From assembly GCF_000308455.1 (NCBI RefSeq), contig NZ_BAFP01000128.1:1-64000 (forward strand): DNA of 64,000 nucleotides. The letters run 5' to 3'. The position numbers and the translations under genes were made by a program. The notes under the pieces are model-generated. The model was not told the DNA's origin, did no database searches, and saw only the letters and a list, made by a program, of their open reading frames with translations. The stretch comes from Nocardia abscessus NBRC 100374 (GTDB lineage: Bacteria; Actinomycetota; Actinomycetes; Mycobacteriales; Mycobacteriaceae). This document shows, piece after piece, positions 36,101-43,182 of the stretch. The stretch's first letter is position 1. Every line of letters starts with the position of its first letter.

Positions 36101-39100
36101 CTCCCACCGCGGTCGGGTCACCGGTCTCTCGCTCGTCACGGAGGATTCCCACATCGGCGAGTTCGCAACGCCGGTACGGGAATTCGCCTATCAAGCGGGC
36201 GACTTGGTCGCGGTGACCGACGCCGACGGCGCCACCACCCGCTTCACCTACGATGCCGAACACCGGATGACGTCGTGGATCGATTCCAACGGCAACCAGA
36301 TGGTCAACACCTACGACGAGTCCGGCCGCGTGGTCTTCCAGCGCGGCACCGCCGGAATGCTGAATTCCGACTACGATTATCTGCAGCTCCCCGACGGCAG
36401 CGGCCGCCTGACCACCGTCACCGATTCCCTCGGCGCGACGACCCAGCACGGTTTCGATCACGAGCTGCAATTGCGCGATCTCATCGATCCCGCCGGCGGC
36501 CGTACCCACATCGACCGAAACGCAGACCGCAGGCCGCTGATCGTCACCGGCCCGGACGGGGCAGCCACCACCTACGTGTACAACGGAGCGGGCGACCCGA
36601 CGAAAATCACAAGCCCTGACGGCAATTCGACCGAAATCGAATATATCTGGCGGAACCGCCCCATCACGGTCACCGCTCCCGACGGCTCGGTGTCGCGCCG
36701 CGAATGGACGGAGGACGGCGACCTGTCCGCCATTGTCGACCCAGCGGGCACACGCACCGAATTCACCTACCACTCCAACGGTGCACTCGCCGCCATCGTC
36801 GAGGCCAACGGCGCCCGCACCACCGTGCAGGTCGACGCCGCCGGGCTCCCGATCGGCATCACCGACGCACGCGGCGGGGTCACCCGGATCGGACGCGACG
36901 CCGCAGGCCGCCCGACGCGGGTCACCGACGCCCTCGGCGCCGTGACGCACTACCACTGGTCATCGAACGGAAAGCTGCTTCGCAGAACAGACCCCGATGG
37001 CCACGCCGAATCATGGACCTACGACGGCGAAGGCAATATCCGCACCCACACCGACCGGGCAGGCGGCGTCACCCGATTCACCTACGGCGCCTTCGATCTC
37101 CTGCGGTCACGCACCGAGCCGGACGGCTCGGTCACCCGCTACACCTGGGACACCGAGCGCCGCCTCACCGCCGTCCACAACCCTATCGGACAAAGCTGGA
37201 CCTACGATTACGACAACGCCGGACGGTTGATCGCCGAAACGGACTACACCGGAGCCACCACCCGATACACCTACGACCGAGCCGGACGAGTCGCCACCAT
37301 CACCCCAGCGACCGGCGTCACCCGCCGCCACCACCATGACATCCTCGGCCGCCTCACCGAGATCACCACCGGCGAGGAATGGATTCGCTACACCCACGAT
37401 CCGCTGGGCCGCGTCCTGACCGCAGCCAACGGAATCGGCGAGTACCCCACACACACCCTCGAATTCACCTATACCGCAACCGGTTCGATTGCCTCCGAAC
37501 AGCTTGACGCCCAGTCGCCAATGCTGTACGAGCATGATCAACTCGGCCGCCGCATCCGCCGAACCACCCCCACCGGCGCCGTGACCACCTGGCACCACGA
37601 CATCCTCGGCCGCCCGGTCCATCTCCGCGCCGACGACCACGATGTCACCTTCGATTACGACCCCCTCGGACGACTCGCCGGCTGGAGCACTGGCGAAATC
37701 GCGGTCACTCGCAGCCTCACCGACATCGGCCGCGTCACCCACCAAGAGGTGACCGCTTTCCCGGCGCGAGCCTTGTCCCTCGACCTCTCCGCCCGACCGG
37801 CCCCACGTCAACTCCGTCGCGACGAATTCACCTATCGCCCCGATGGATACCTCACCGCCCACATCACCGCCCGACCCGACGCCGACGCGCTCCAGCGGGC
37901 GTACCACCTCGACCCAGTCGGCCGGGTCACGGCAGTCTTGCACAACGACAGTCCGACCGAGCGTTACTCCTACGACGCGCTGAGCAACATCACCTCCGCC
38001 CTGTCCGCCGAACTGCCTCAGGTCACCCATGAAGAGGTCCCTCCGGCACCCGCCGGGATACCGCAGCGGGCCGAATCGCACTCACAGTGGCGGGAGTACC
38101 GCAACAACCTGCTCATCCGTGACGGCCGAACCCGCTACCACTACGACGAATCCGGGCGGCTCGTCCGCAAGACTCGCACCCGGCTCTCACGCAAATCCGA
38201 GACCTGGTTTTTTCGTTACAACAGCTTCGACCAGCTCACCGATGTCTGGACTCCGGATCGTCAATGGTGGCACTACACCTACGACGCCCTCGGTCGCCGC
38301 ACCACCAAGCAGCGGCTGTCAACCGATGACACTGTCCTCGAACGTGTCGACTACACCTGGGACGGTACGCAGCTGCTCGAGCAAGCAGCAGCCGCCATCA
38401 TCCGGTGGCAGTACGAGCCTGACTCTTACACCCCGATCACCCAAATGACCGACCAGGAGGGCGTCGATCGTGAGTTCTATGTGATCGTCACAGATCTGGT
38501 CGGCACGCCTGTCGAGATGATCGATCCCGGGTCCGCCCACATCGCTGCTACGGCCAACGCGGACCTGTGGGGAAACGCCTCATGGCACGGTCACGCGAGC
38601 ACTTCACTTCGTTTCCCGGGGCAAATCCACGATCCCGAGACCGGACTGCACTACAATCTGCACCGCACCTACGACCCGGCGACCGGACGCTTCCTCACCC
38701 AAGACCCTCTCGGACTAGCTCCCGCCCCGAATCCCCACGGCTACCCCCACAACCCTACTATCTGGAGTGATCCACAGGGCCTGCTCCCCAAGCGTTGCAG
38801 GGTGACCGTATCTCCCGTGGTTTCGGATTGGGCCACAAAGGGCGCTCACGTTCATATCGAAGGTATGGAGGCAGTCGTGTTTCCTCACGGCGACGGCACC
38901 GTCGGTGTCAAACCTTGGCGACTGTCCCACGGCGAGCCTACAGAAGCTCAAATGCAGCACGTGCTGGATGAGCTGAGGTCGAATCCGGCGCTTCGTGCCG
39001 ACCTGATAGAAAAAGCGCGGGCGGCAATGTCTGAAATGAATTCGCATAATTGGGGGTACGAAAAGAACAGAGCCCTGGAGATGCACTATCTTATCAGGGC

Positions 39101-39119
39101 GCTCGAGAAGATGGGGTGA
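33120..39119 (+). CDS. Giant RHS-repeat polymorphic toxin with type VII-like N-terminus
   Basis: 1999 residues. The start is taken as the TTG at 33120, right after the upstream stop with GAGGGGGG before it; the frame from 33057 overlaps the previous gene. Order: acidic helical segment (1-75); WXG-like secretion domain (~75-200, ADWVGQGADAFNEVYDKQP); hydrophobic region (~225-330); Pro/Asp-rich linker (~345-820) with three 19-residue repeats; DUF6531-type entry (CSKDPVDISTGEFLLPEVDI); about 900 residues of YD/RHS repeats; RHS core end (RFPGQIHDPETGLHYNLHRT, DPQGL); and a ~105-residue variable tip from ~1893 (DWATKGAHVHIEGMEAVVFP). The tip is His-rich; its activity is unknown. Likely exported to act on competing cells (inference). 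Confidence 0.9.
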   Translation: MGFGDFLDDIGDAIEKGVEDGIEGLGQLAESTLDALGDGADAIGLDSLGEGLDDLGDNIASATGGDVDERELGETEDPKELIRGEPSEIGSTAQTLRKMAGALESTGQALKKIDAADWVGQGADAFNEVYDKQPRLWFDGADAMTAAADAMDAWLNEVKTAQAKAADAIDKWKAADAEERRQKTWWNSLSGEQQANTPLVDTWTSMRREARDILRGARTQRDNGASIAVSAFAAAAEKAPKEPPFHERLIANLSDLGGVIQHGQFDFVTGLLTSFTGLVQFVRQINPTDIYNLTHPAEYAAGLSNLGTGLVVAVADPGAAVSAILSDARRNPFEFAGALTGDALLTVVTGGGGSAKVAISALRRSADAGRTALRLADDAGDLGRRLPTDTPGRPGSNPSAGAPNSSAGPAPNTGHTPTGTNPVDAGSRPEAPSPNGDNGSNSSSSPEQPRPRADADPPPQHAYPDPDPSPRVDPDSPPQRSDPDLQPTPRTEPDVSPARETVPDFPAPRTEPDVSPARETVPDFPAPRTEPDVSPARETVPDFHPPRTESDPPERRTDSAPHPHPNSDSVPPVRTDPDHSPDVRTDDTPTSRTVPDTTPTTRTDATPTPGMHGSPGSHIGSPSPRMNPDATPSAHPQPDSPARPAPATRTPDATPLTRAHPDPTPAARSHSDPAAAAGPHRDPVPAVRAEPHSSPAARIQPGSPSPARPTSDHTPQRTHADPPTRTDPDGPSRRSDPDPGRRPDDDPNSKLTQRDPERSPDRDEAGSRDPDDSRTDRDAPRERDSKPDGDSDAPTPQDRTYADRNAHQHTRDSGAETDRTAEQKTCSKDPVDISTGEFLLPEVDIELPGVLGLVLRRAHHSNHRFGRWFGPSWSATLDVRIVVVDEGVTFIGEDGIMLAYPHAEVGVPVHPLSEGQRWSLIRTDSGGYRVWDQRRELIWHFAPELGLDGIEARLGNYAISAITDRHHNRVRFHYDADGVPVEVTHSGGYRVRIHSHRGRVTGLSLVTEDSHIGEFATPVREFAYQAGDLVAVTDADGATTRFTYDAEHRMTSWIDSNGNQMVNTYDESGRVVFQRGTAGMLNSDYDYLQLPDGSGRLTTVTDSLGATTQHGFDHELQLRDLIDPAGGRTHIDRNADRRPLIVTGPDGAATTYVYNGAGDPTKITSPDGNSTEIEYIWRNRPITVTAPDGSVSRREWTEDGDLSAIVDPAGTRTEFTYHSNGALAAIVEANGARTTVQVDAAGLPIGITDARGGVTRIGRDAAGRPTRVTDALGAVTHYHWSSNGKLLRRTDPDGHAESWTYDGEGNIRTHTDRAGGVTRFTYGAFDLLRSRTEPDGSVTRYTWDTERRLTAVHNPIGQSWTYDYDNAGRLIAETDYTGATTRYTYDRAGRVATITPATGVTRRHHHDILGRLTEITTGEEWIRYTHDPLGRVLTAANGIGEYPTHTLEFTYTATGSIASEQLDAQSPMLYEHDQLGRRIRRTTPTGAVTTWHHDILGRPVHLRADDHDVTFDYDPLGRLAGWSTGEIAVTRSLTDIGRVTHQEVTAFPARALSLDLSARPAPRQLRRDEFTYRPDGYLTAHITARPDADALQRAYHLDPVGRVTAVLHNDSPTERYSYDALSNITSALSAELPQVTHEEVPPAPAGIPQRAESHSQWREYRNNLLIRDGRTRYHYDESGRLVRKTRTRLSRKSETWFFRYNSFDQLTDVWTPDRQWWHYTYDALGRRTTKQRLSTDDTVLERVDYTWDGTQLLEQAAAAIIRWQYEPDSYTPITQMTDQEGVDREFYVIVTDLVGTPVEMIDPGSAHIAATANADLWGNASWHGHASTSLRFPGQIHDPETGLHYNLHRTYDPATGRFLTQDPLGLAPAPNPHGYPHNPTIWSDPQGLLPKRCRVTVSPVVSDWATKGAHVHIEGMEAVVFPHGDGTVGVKPWRLSHGEPTEAQMQHVLDELRSNPALRADLIEKARAAMSEMNSHNWGYEKNRALEMHYLIRALEKMG
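34587..34757 (+). repeat. Three 57-bp tandem repeats in the toxin linker
   Basis: Units at 34587, 34644 and 34701 encode RTEPDVSPARETVPDFPAP, the third ending DFHPP. The first two are nearly identical in DNA, so they are recent or kept homogeneous. The rest of the linker repeats the theme PDPDP/RTDPD more loosely. Copy number probably varies between strains. Confidence 0.85.
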
Positions 39120-39616
39120 TGAGGTCGCCGAACTACATAGACTTTCTGGCGGATACGGCATGCGCGGGCTCAATTTTGGGCATTCATAGTGGAGCTTCGA
39201 TCGACGAGGTCAACCGCAGTATCGGATCCGGGGGTTTCGTTGACAATATCGACAAGAAGCAAAGGTCGCTCGTGCGTGACTACGGGCTTATGGAGTTCGG
39301 GTTCCAGCGCGACTCTTCAAATGAATGGCAGTGTTGGAGCGCGATAATTCAGGTGCATCGGCTGCAGTATGAAACAACCATACCGCAGCCGATTTTGCGT
39401 GTATACGGCAGCTTCCCTGAAGAGATCAATATATCGGAACTGGATTCAGCGCTGCGTAATCGTGGCGCCGATCTCGATGAGATCGAAATGAACATGACAG
39501 GCTACAGATACTATAGGATCTCTCGGTCCGACGCTCGCGTGATCGTTTCGCATGACAATAACCAACTCGACTCCGAAGATATGATCTGGTCGATATCTCC
39601 GTGGTGGATAGGCTAG
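39119..39616 (+). CDS. Candidate immunity protein for the RHS toxin
   Basis: 165 residues; the ATG at 39119 shares one base with the toxin stop (TGATG). It reads SPNYIDFLADTACAGSILGI, ASIDEVNRSIGSGGFVD, RDYGLMEFGFQRDSSNEW, then alternating strands, ending IWSISPWWIG. Cytosolic, acidic. Position directly after the variable tip, translational coupling and a base composition near 50% G+C (30 of 60 in 39481-39540) are the hallmarks of immunity genes in polymorphic toxin systems. The fold is not recognised. Confidence 0.7.
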   Translation: MRSPNYIDFLADTACAGSILGIHSGASIDEVNRSIGSGGFVDNIDKKQRSLVRDYGLMEFGFQRDSSNEWQCWSAIIQVHRLQYETTIPQPILRVYGSFPEEINISELDSALRNRGADLDEIEMNMTGYRYYRISRSDARVIVSHDNNQLDSEDMIWSISPWWIG

Positions 39617-39814
39617 CCGTCAGATCCGGTCGAAGAGCGGCCTACTTCAACTCCGACCGGACGAACGCGCTGACGTTGTGACGTTGCAGCAGCAGGTGCA
39701 TCAGCAGTGCCGGTAGGCAAGGCGAGGCTGGCTACCGCCATATCGGTCCCCACTGGTCGCCTTCGGTGCCCATGAAACTGCGCAGGCCCAGTTGGAGCAC
39801 GCTGTGCCCCCGGA

Positions 39815-39855
39815 TTGACCAAGGGCGTTAAACTGCAACTACTGTAGTTGCAGTT
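39815..39855 (+). promoter_or_regulatory. Rrf2-gene promoter with perfect palindrome
   Basis: TTGACC (39815-39820) and, 19 nt later, TACTGT (39840-39845) form a plausible promoter. Overlapping the -10 is a perfect inverted repeat: AACTGCAACTA (39831-39841), 3-nt centre, TAGTTGCAGTT (39845-39855). Such an operator position would block RNA polymerase, consistent with autorepression by the Rrf2 protein encoded 31 bp downstream. Confidence 0.6.
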
Positions 39856-39886
39856 CGGTGGTGCGGACACTGAGGAGAGCTCCACG

Positions 39887-40774
39887 ATGGGCATCAGTAG
39901 CAGGAGCGCGGTCGCGATTCACGCGCTCACGATGCTGGCGCGTTGGGATGATCGTTCGCTGACGTCCGTAGAGATCGCGGACAGCCTGGCGAGCAATGCG
40001 GTTCTGGTGCGGCGCATACTCGGCGCCTTACGGGATGCCGGTCTGGTGTCGTCCACCGAGGGGCGTGGGGGTGGCTGGTCCCTTGCGTGTGTTCCGCACA
40101 AGATCACGCTCTACGACGCGTATGCCGCAGTCGAGGCGGGCCCGATTCTGCCGCGGCATCCTCATCCACCCAGCGACGCATGCGAGGTGGGGCGCAATAT
40201 GCAGCGACTGCTCGAAGCGGAGTTCCGCGACGCGGAAAAAGCCATGGAACAGCGGCTCGGCCAAACCACCATCGCCCAGCTGGCCCAGCATGTGCTGGCT
40301 CTCGAGCGTGAACTCGCGGTGCACGGTCGGCGACCGAGCCGACGGGCGGCGACCGTTGGCGGCCGTGGTGAGAGAGATCGAGACTACGACGGAGAGAACG
40401 AGATGACAGCGCGTACACCCGAAGAGCTTCTTCCGTTGATCACCGCAGCGATAAACGGCGGCGATCCGATCGAGGTCGTGAAGTACTTCGACGAGGAGGG
40501 GTGCTTCGCGTTGCCCGATGGCGCGCTCGTGCGCGGGCATGCGGAACTACTGGCGATGTATGAACAACGGCTCGCGCTACAGCCAGCGATAACGACGCAC
40601 GCTGCGAAGATCATCCAGGCGGGCGATGTCGCGTTGGTGACGAATGTATGGTCCACCCACCTTCGGAATGGCGAGATCGACGGCAAGGACCTGTTCGAGG
40701 GCGTGGCGACGCTCGTGCTGCGCCGCCACGCCGACGACAGCTGGCGCGTGCTCGTCGACGACTCCGACAGGTAA
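39887..40774 (+). CDS. Rrf2-family regulator fused to a SnoaL/NTF2-like domain
   Basis: 295 residues from the ATG at 39887 (GAGGAG 9 nt upstream). Residues ~1-150 are an Rrf2 winged helix: AVAIHALTMLARWDDRSLTS, NAVLVRRILGALRDAGLVSS, GRGGGWSLACVPHKITLYDA. There are only two cysteines in the sensor part, so the IscR/NsrR-type three-Cys cluster is absent. Residues ~172-295 are a SnoaL/DUF4440-like NTF2 fold: PEELLPLITAAINGGDPIEV, YFDEEGCFALPDGALVRGHA, LVTNVWSTHLRN. The junction carries ATG at 40403 preceded by GGAGAGAACGAG, so the second domain might also be made separately. The signal sensed is unknown. Confidence 0.8.
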   Translation: MGISSRSAVAIHALTMLARWDDRSLTSVEIADSLASNAVLVRRILGALRDAGLVSSTEGRGGGWSLACVPHKITLYDAYAAVEAGPILPRHPHPPSDACEVGRNMQRLLEAEFRDAEKAMEQRLGQTTIAQLAQHVLALERELAVHGRRPSRRAATVGGRGERDRDYDGENEMTARTPEELLPLITAAINGGDPIEVVKYFDEEGCFALPDGALVRGHAELLAMYEQRLALQPAITTHAAKIIQAGDVALVTNVWSTHLRNGEIDGKDLFEGVATLVLRRHADDSWRVLVDDSDR

Positions 40775-40842
40775 GGATCGGGCGCGCACTCACTCACAAT
40801 CCCCGCCCGTTGGGTAGGAGTCCCGAAGCCACTGCACGTGTT

Positions 40843-40962
40843 TCACTGGATGTAGTCGCGGATGCATGTGCCATCGTGGGTTTCGTAGTCGATGCCCAAT
40901 AGCGTGAACGAGTCCCGCTGGCCACCGGCGGCCTGCAGCAGATCGGTATCAGGTGCGATACC
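40843..40962 (-). pseudogene. galE-like fragment
   Basis: On minus the frame reads DTDLLQAAGGQRDSFTLLGI and then DYETHDGTCIRDYIQ, closely matching the GalE block where a Gln/Arg-rich loop is followed by DYxTxDGTCxRDYIHV. It ends at a stop right after RDYIQ. Only about 40 codons remain and no N-terminal Rossmann part is present. The rest of 40775-41212 shows no gene. Confidence 0.5.
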
Positions 40963-41212
40963 GGTTCGTGGCGTTGGGCACAGCGTTACCGGTCGTGAAC
41001 TTGTGCGCCACGGTAAATTTTGTTCAAGCCGTCCGGCGTGCCTTCGGATACCGTTCATAATGAGATGCACGACGAGTGGGGCATAGCCGCAGTGCAATTG
41101 CGTGATACATCAGGCCGTTATACGTTGCCATAGACGGTGATACCCGACTGGGCGGTTGTTTCGAGCGTGATTGCGTGCAGACGCATGCTCGACGGGAACG
41201 ACGCAAGGGGGC

Positions 41213-42055
41213 ATGCGCGTAGTGACTGAATATGTCGATGCGGTCGGCGGCACCGAGGCCGGACAGGGTCGACCGCGGCGAGTTGATATCGAACCGCATC
41301 CACAGTTGCGGTCGCTGCTGGTGCAGAACTATCACGGTTATCCGCACACCGATGTGCCGCCCGAACATCGCAGCCTGCCCGCCGGTGCGGCAGTGCAGTT
41401 GGTCATCAAACTTGCCGACTCCGCTGCGCGGCCGCCGGAGTTCCTCATCGGCGTTCGCGGTCACCGCATACCGATCGACGGTGCGTGCGCGCCGTCCTAC
41501 ATTGAACTCTCGTTGGATCCACTGGGGGCCTATACATTGCTGGGCGCTCCCGGTATCGAGTTGAACGGCAGGGTGTCGGACGTATCCGATGTCATCGGGC
41601 GTCGGTACCGCGCCGCCGCTGACCGGATTCGAGATCAGCAGAGCTGGCGGGACCGGTTCGATCTGCTCGACAACTTCCTCCTGGAACGTGCCGCCGCCGG
41701 GCGTCGGCCGCTCCCCGAAGTGCAGCGGGCCTGGTCGCTGTTGAACATCAGCGCAGGAGCGGTTCCCATCGGCCGGATCGCGCAAGAGGTGGGCTGGAGT
41801 CACAAACACCTGATCGCGAAATTCACTCACCATGTTGGGCTGACCCCGAAGGTCGCGGCCAGACTGATCCGATTCGACCGAGTCCGTCGCCGGCTCCTGC
41901 TCGACCCCCAGCCACAGCTACACGTCCTCGCGGCCGGCTACGGCTACGCCGATCAGTCCCACTTCAACCGGGAATTCCGCGAGTTCACCGGAACCACTCC
42001 CACCGAGTTCCTCGAGCAGAACCGACTGAACGTTGTGCAAATAGCGAATGTCTAG
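41213..42055 (+). CDS. AraC-family transcriptional regulator
   Basis: 280 residues from the ATG at 41213 (AAGGGGG just upstream; GTG at 41222 is an alternative with better spacing). N-terminal sensor ~1-165 (LRSLLVQNYHGYPHTDVPPE, SYIELSLDPLGAYTLLG), C-terminal AraC HTH: VPIGRIAQEVGWSHKHLIAK, FTHHVGLTPKVAARLIRFDR, LAAGYGYADQSHFNREFREF. The layout matches AraC regulators with a DUF6597-like N-terminus. Targets unknown; no obvious divergent partner. Confidence 0.85.
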   Translation: MRVVTEYVDAVGGTEAGQGRPRRVDIEPHPQLRSLLVQNYHGYPHTDVPPEHRSLPAGAAVQLVIKLADSAARPPEFLIGVRGHRIPIDGACAPSYIELSLDPLGAYTLLGAPGIELNGRVSDVSDVIGRRYRAAADRIRDQQSWRDRFDLLDNFLLERAAAGRRPLPEVQRAWSLLNISAGAVPIGRIAQEVGWSHKHLIAKFTHHVGLTPKVAARLIRFDRVRRRLLLDPQPQLHVLAAGYGYADQSHFNREFREFTGTTPTEFLEQNRLNVVQIANV

Positions 42056-42221
42056 TTCATCGACCTGCCGAGGCGGGGGGCAATTGCAGCGCACGATCAG
42101 GGGCAGCGTCGTCTCAGAATCTCGGCTCTCGCACTCACACTCTGTTGCCGATCGAGACGATCTGCGGGCGAGGGCATTTCGGATGATGTGGGGCGCGAGG
42201 CGGTGCGGGGAAGGAAGCACG

Positions 42222-42809
42222 GTGGTTGACCGTATACCGGCATTCAACGACGAGGGACTGCTCGATCGGGTGCGTATGGCCGCGCAGGACGCCGAGCTGG
42301 GCGGTCACCGTGAGGTTTTCGTGCGCATGCTTCCCAGGATCTGCGGCGAGACGGTGATCTGTGGGCTCCTAACGGCGGGACTGGTCGTGGCCGCCGTGGC
42401 ATTGTTCAGCGAATCGCTCACCCGCACAGATCAAACCGGGGGCAAGGGCGGAAATGTCGTGGGCCTGTGGTGCGTGGCGCCGTTCGCGCTGCTGTTCGGG
42501 TTCGCGTTCGTCGTTAACCTGTACAAGAGCCTGTTCGGCCCCGCAACTTCTTCGTGTTCCTCCTTGGCCCGCCATCTGGTCGCGGAGAATCGCGGGCCGG
42601 GCGCTCATCCGGCGCCGCGTCCGGCGCCGAGTTCCTCCGACAGCGCACCGGACGACTTCCGGCTGCTGCTCACCATGGTGATGGGAAACAATGCAACCGC
42701 CGAGCGGCTGATCGCCTATGAGCGAGAAAACCTCCCCGGCGCCGACCGCGCGACCGGGATGGCGAAAGCCATCGAACGCTTGAGGCGGGACCGGCAACGA
42801 CCCGGCTGA
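42222..42809 (+). CDS. Two-helix membrane protein, unknown
   Basis: 195 residues from the GTG at 42222 (GGAAGGAAG upstream). Cytoplasmic N-terminus (LLDRVRMAAQDAELGGHREV), two membrane helices (VICGLLTAGLVVAAVALF and GLWCVAPFALLFGFAFVVNL), then a Pro/Ser linker and a helical C-terminal domain (DFRLLLTMVMGNNATAERLI, ATGMAKAIERLRRDRQ). Family not recognised. The longer frame from 42048 overlaps the AraC gene and lacks a ribosome-binding site. Confidence 0.6.
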   Translation: MVDRIPAFNDEGLLDRVRMAAQDAELGGHREVFVRMLPRICGETVICGLLTAGLVVAAVALFSESLTRTDQTGGKGGNVVGLWCVAPFALLFGFAFVVNLYKSLFGPATSSCSSLARHLVAENRGPGAHPAPRPAPSSSDSAPDDFRLLLTMVMGNNATAERLIAYERENLPGADRATGMAKAIERLRRDRQRPG

Positions 42810-43182
42810 TCGCCGGGCTGCTGTTGCAGGCACGGTTGATCGTGTCCGCTGATGATTCATCGAATGCGGAGGATCTCACCTAGCGGAATCGCTCGAAGCG
42901 CCCAACGCTCGGTTCACTTCGACCATACGATGATCGGCTACTAAGACTGGTGATAGGACCTGATCCTGGGCAGGAGCAGGTCTAGGTGCCGGGTAGTTTC
43001 TGCTCCCACCTGGCCAGTGGAAGCAGGCGGACCGACACCGCCGTGGTGCCGCCGACTGATCGGCATGCTCGTCGCCGCGGTGATGCAGGCGGGTCCGTCG
43101 CGATGGGCCAGCCAGCGCTTCCAGGCTGCCCGGTGTTGGTGGTGGCGGGCCAGGCGTTGCAGGGGCTCCTGGCGGAGGCCGG
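42810..43182. other. Intergenic, nothing convincing
   Basis: About 370 bases at the 3' end of the histidine kinase gene. A minus-strand frame (42941-43324) is open but has no recognisable motif and overlaps the kinase end. No clear hairpin was found. Confidence 0.45.

Noticed and set aside
35037..36956. Minus-strand 639-codon frame
   Set aside because: Antisense of the RHS toxin; repeats in it merely mirror the toxin linker.
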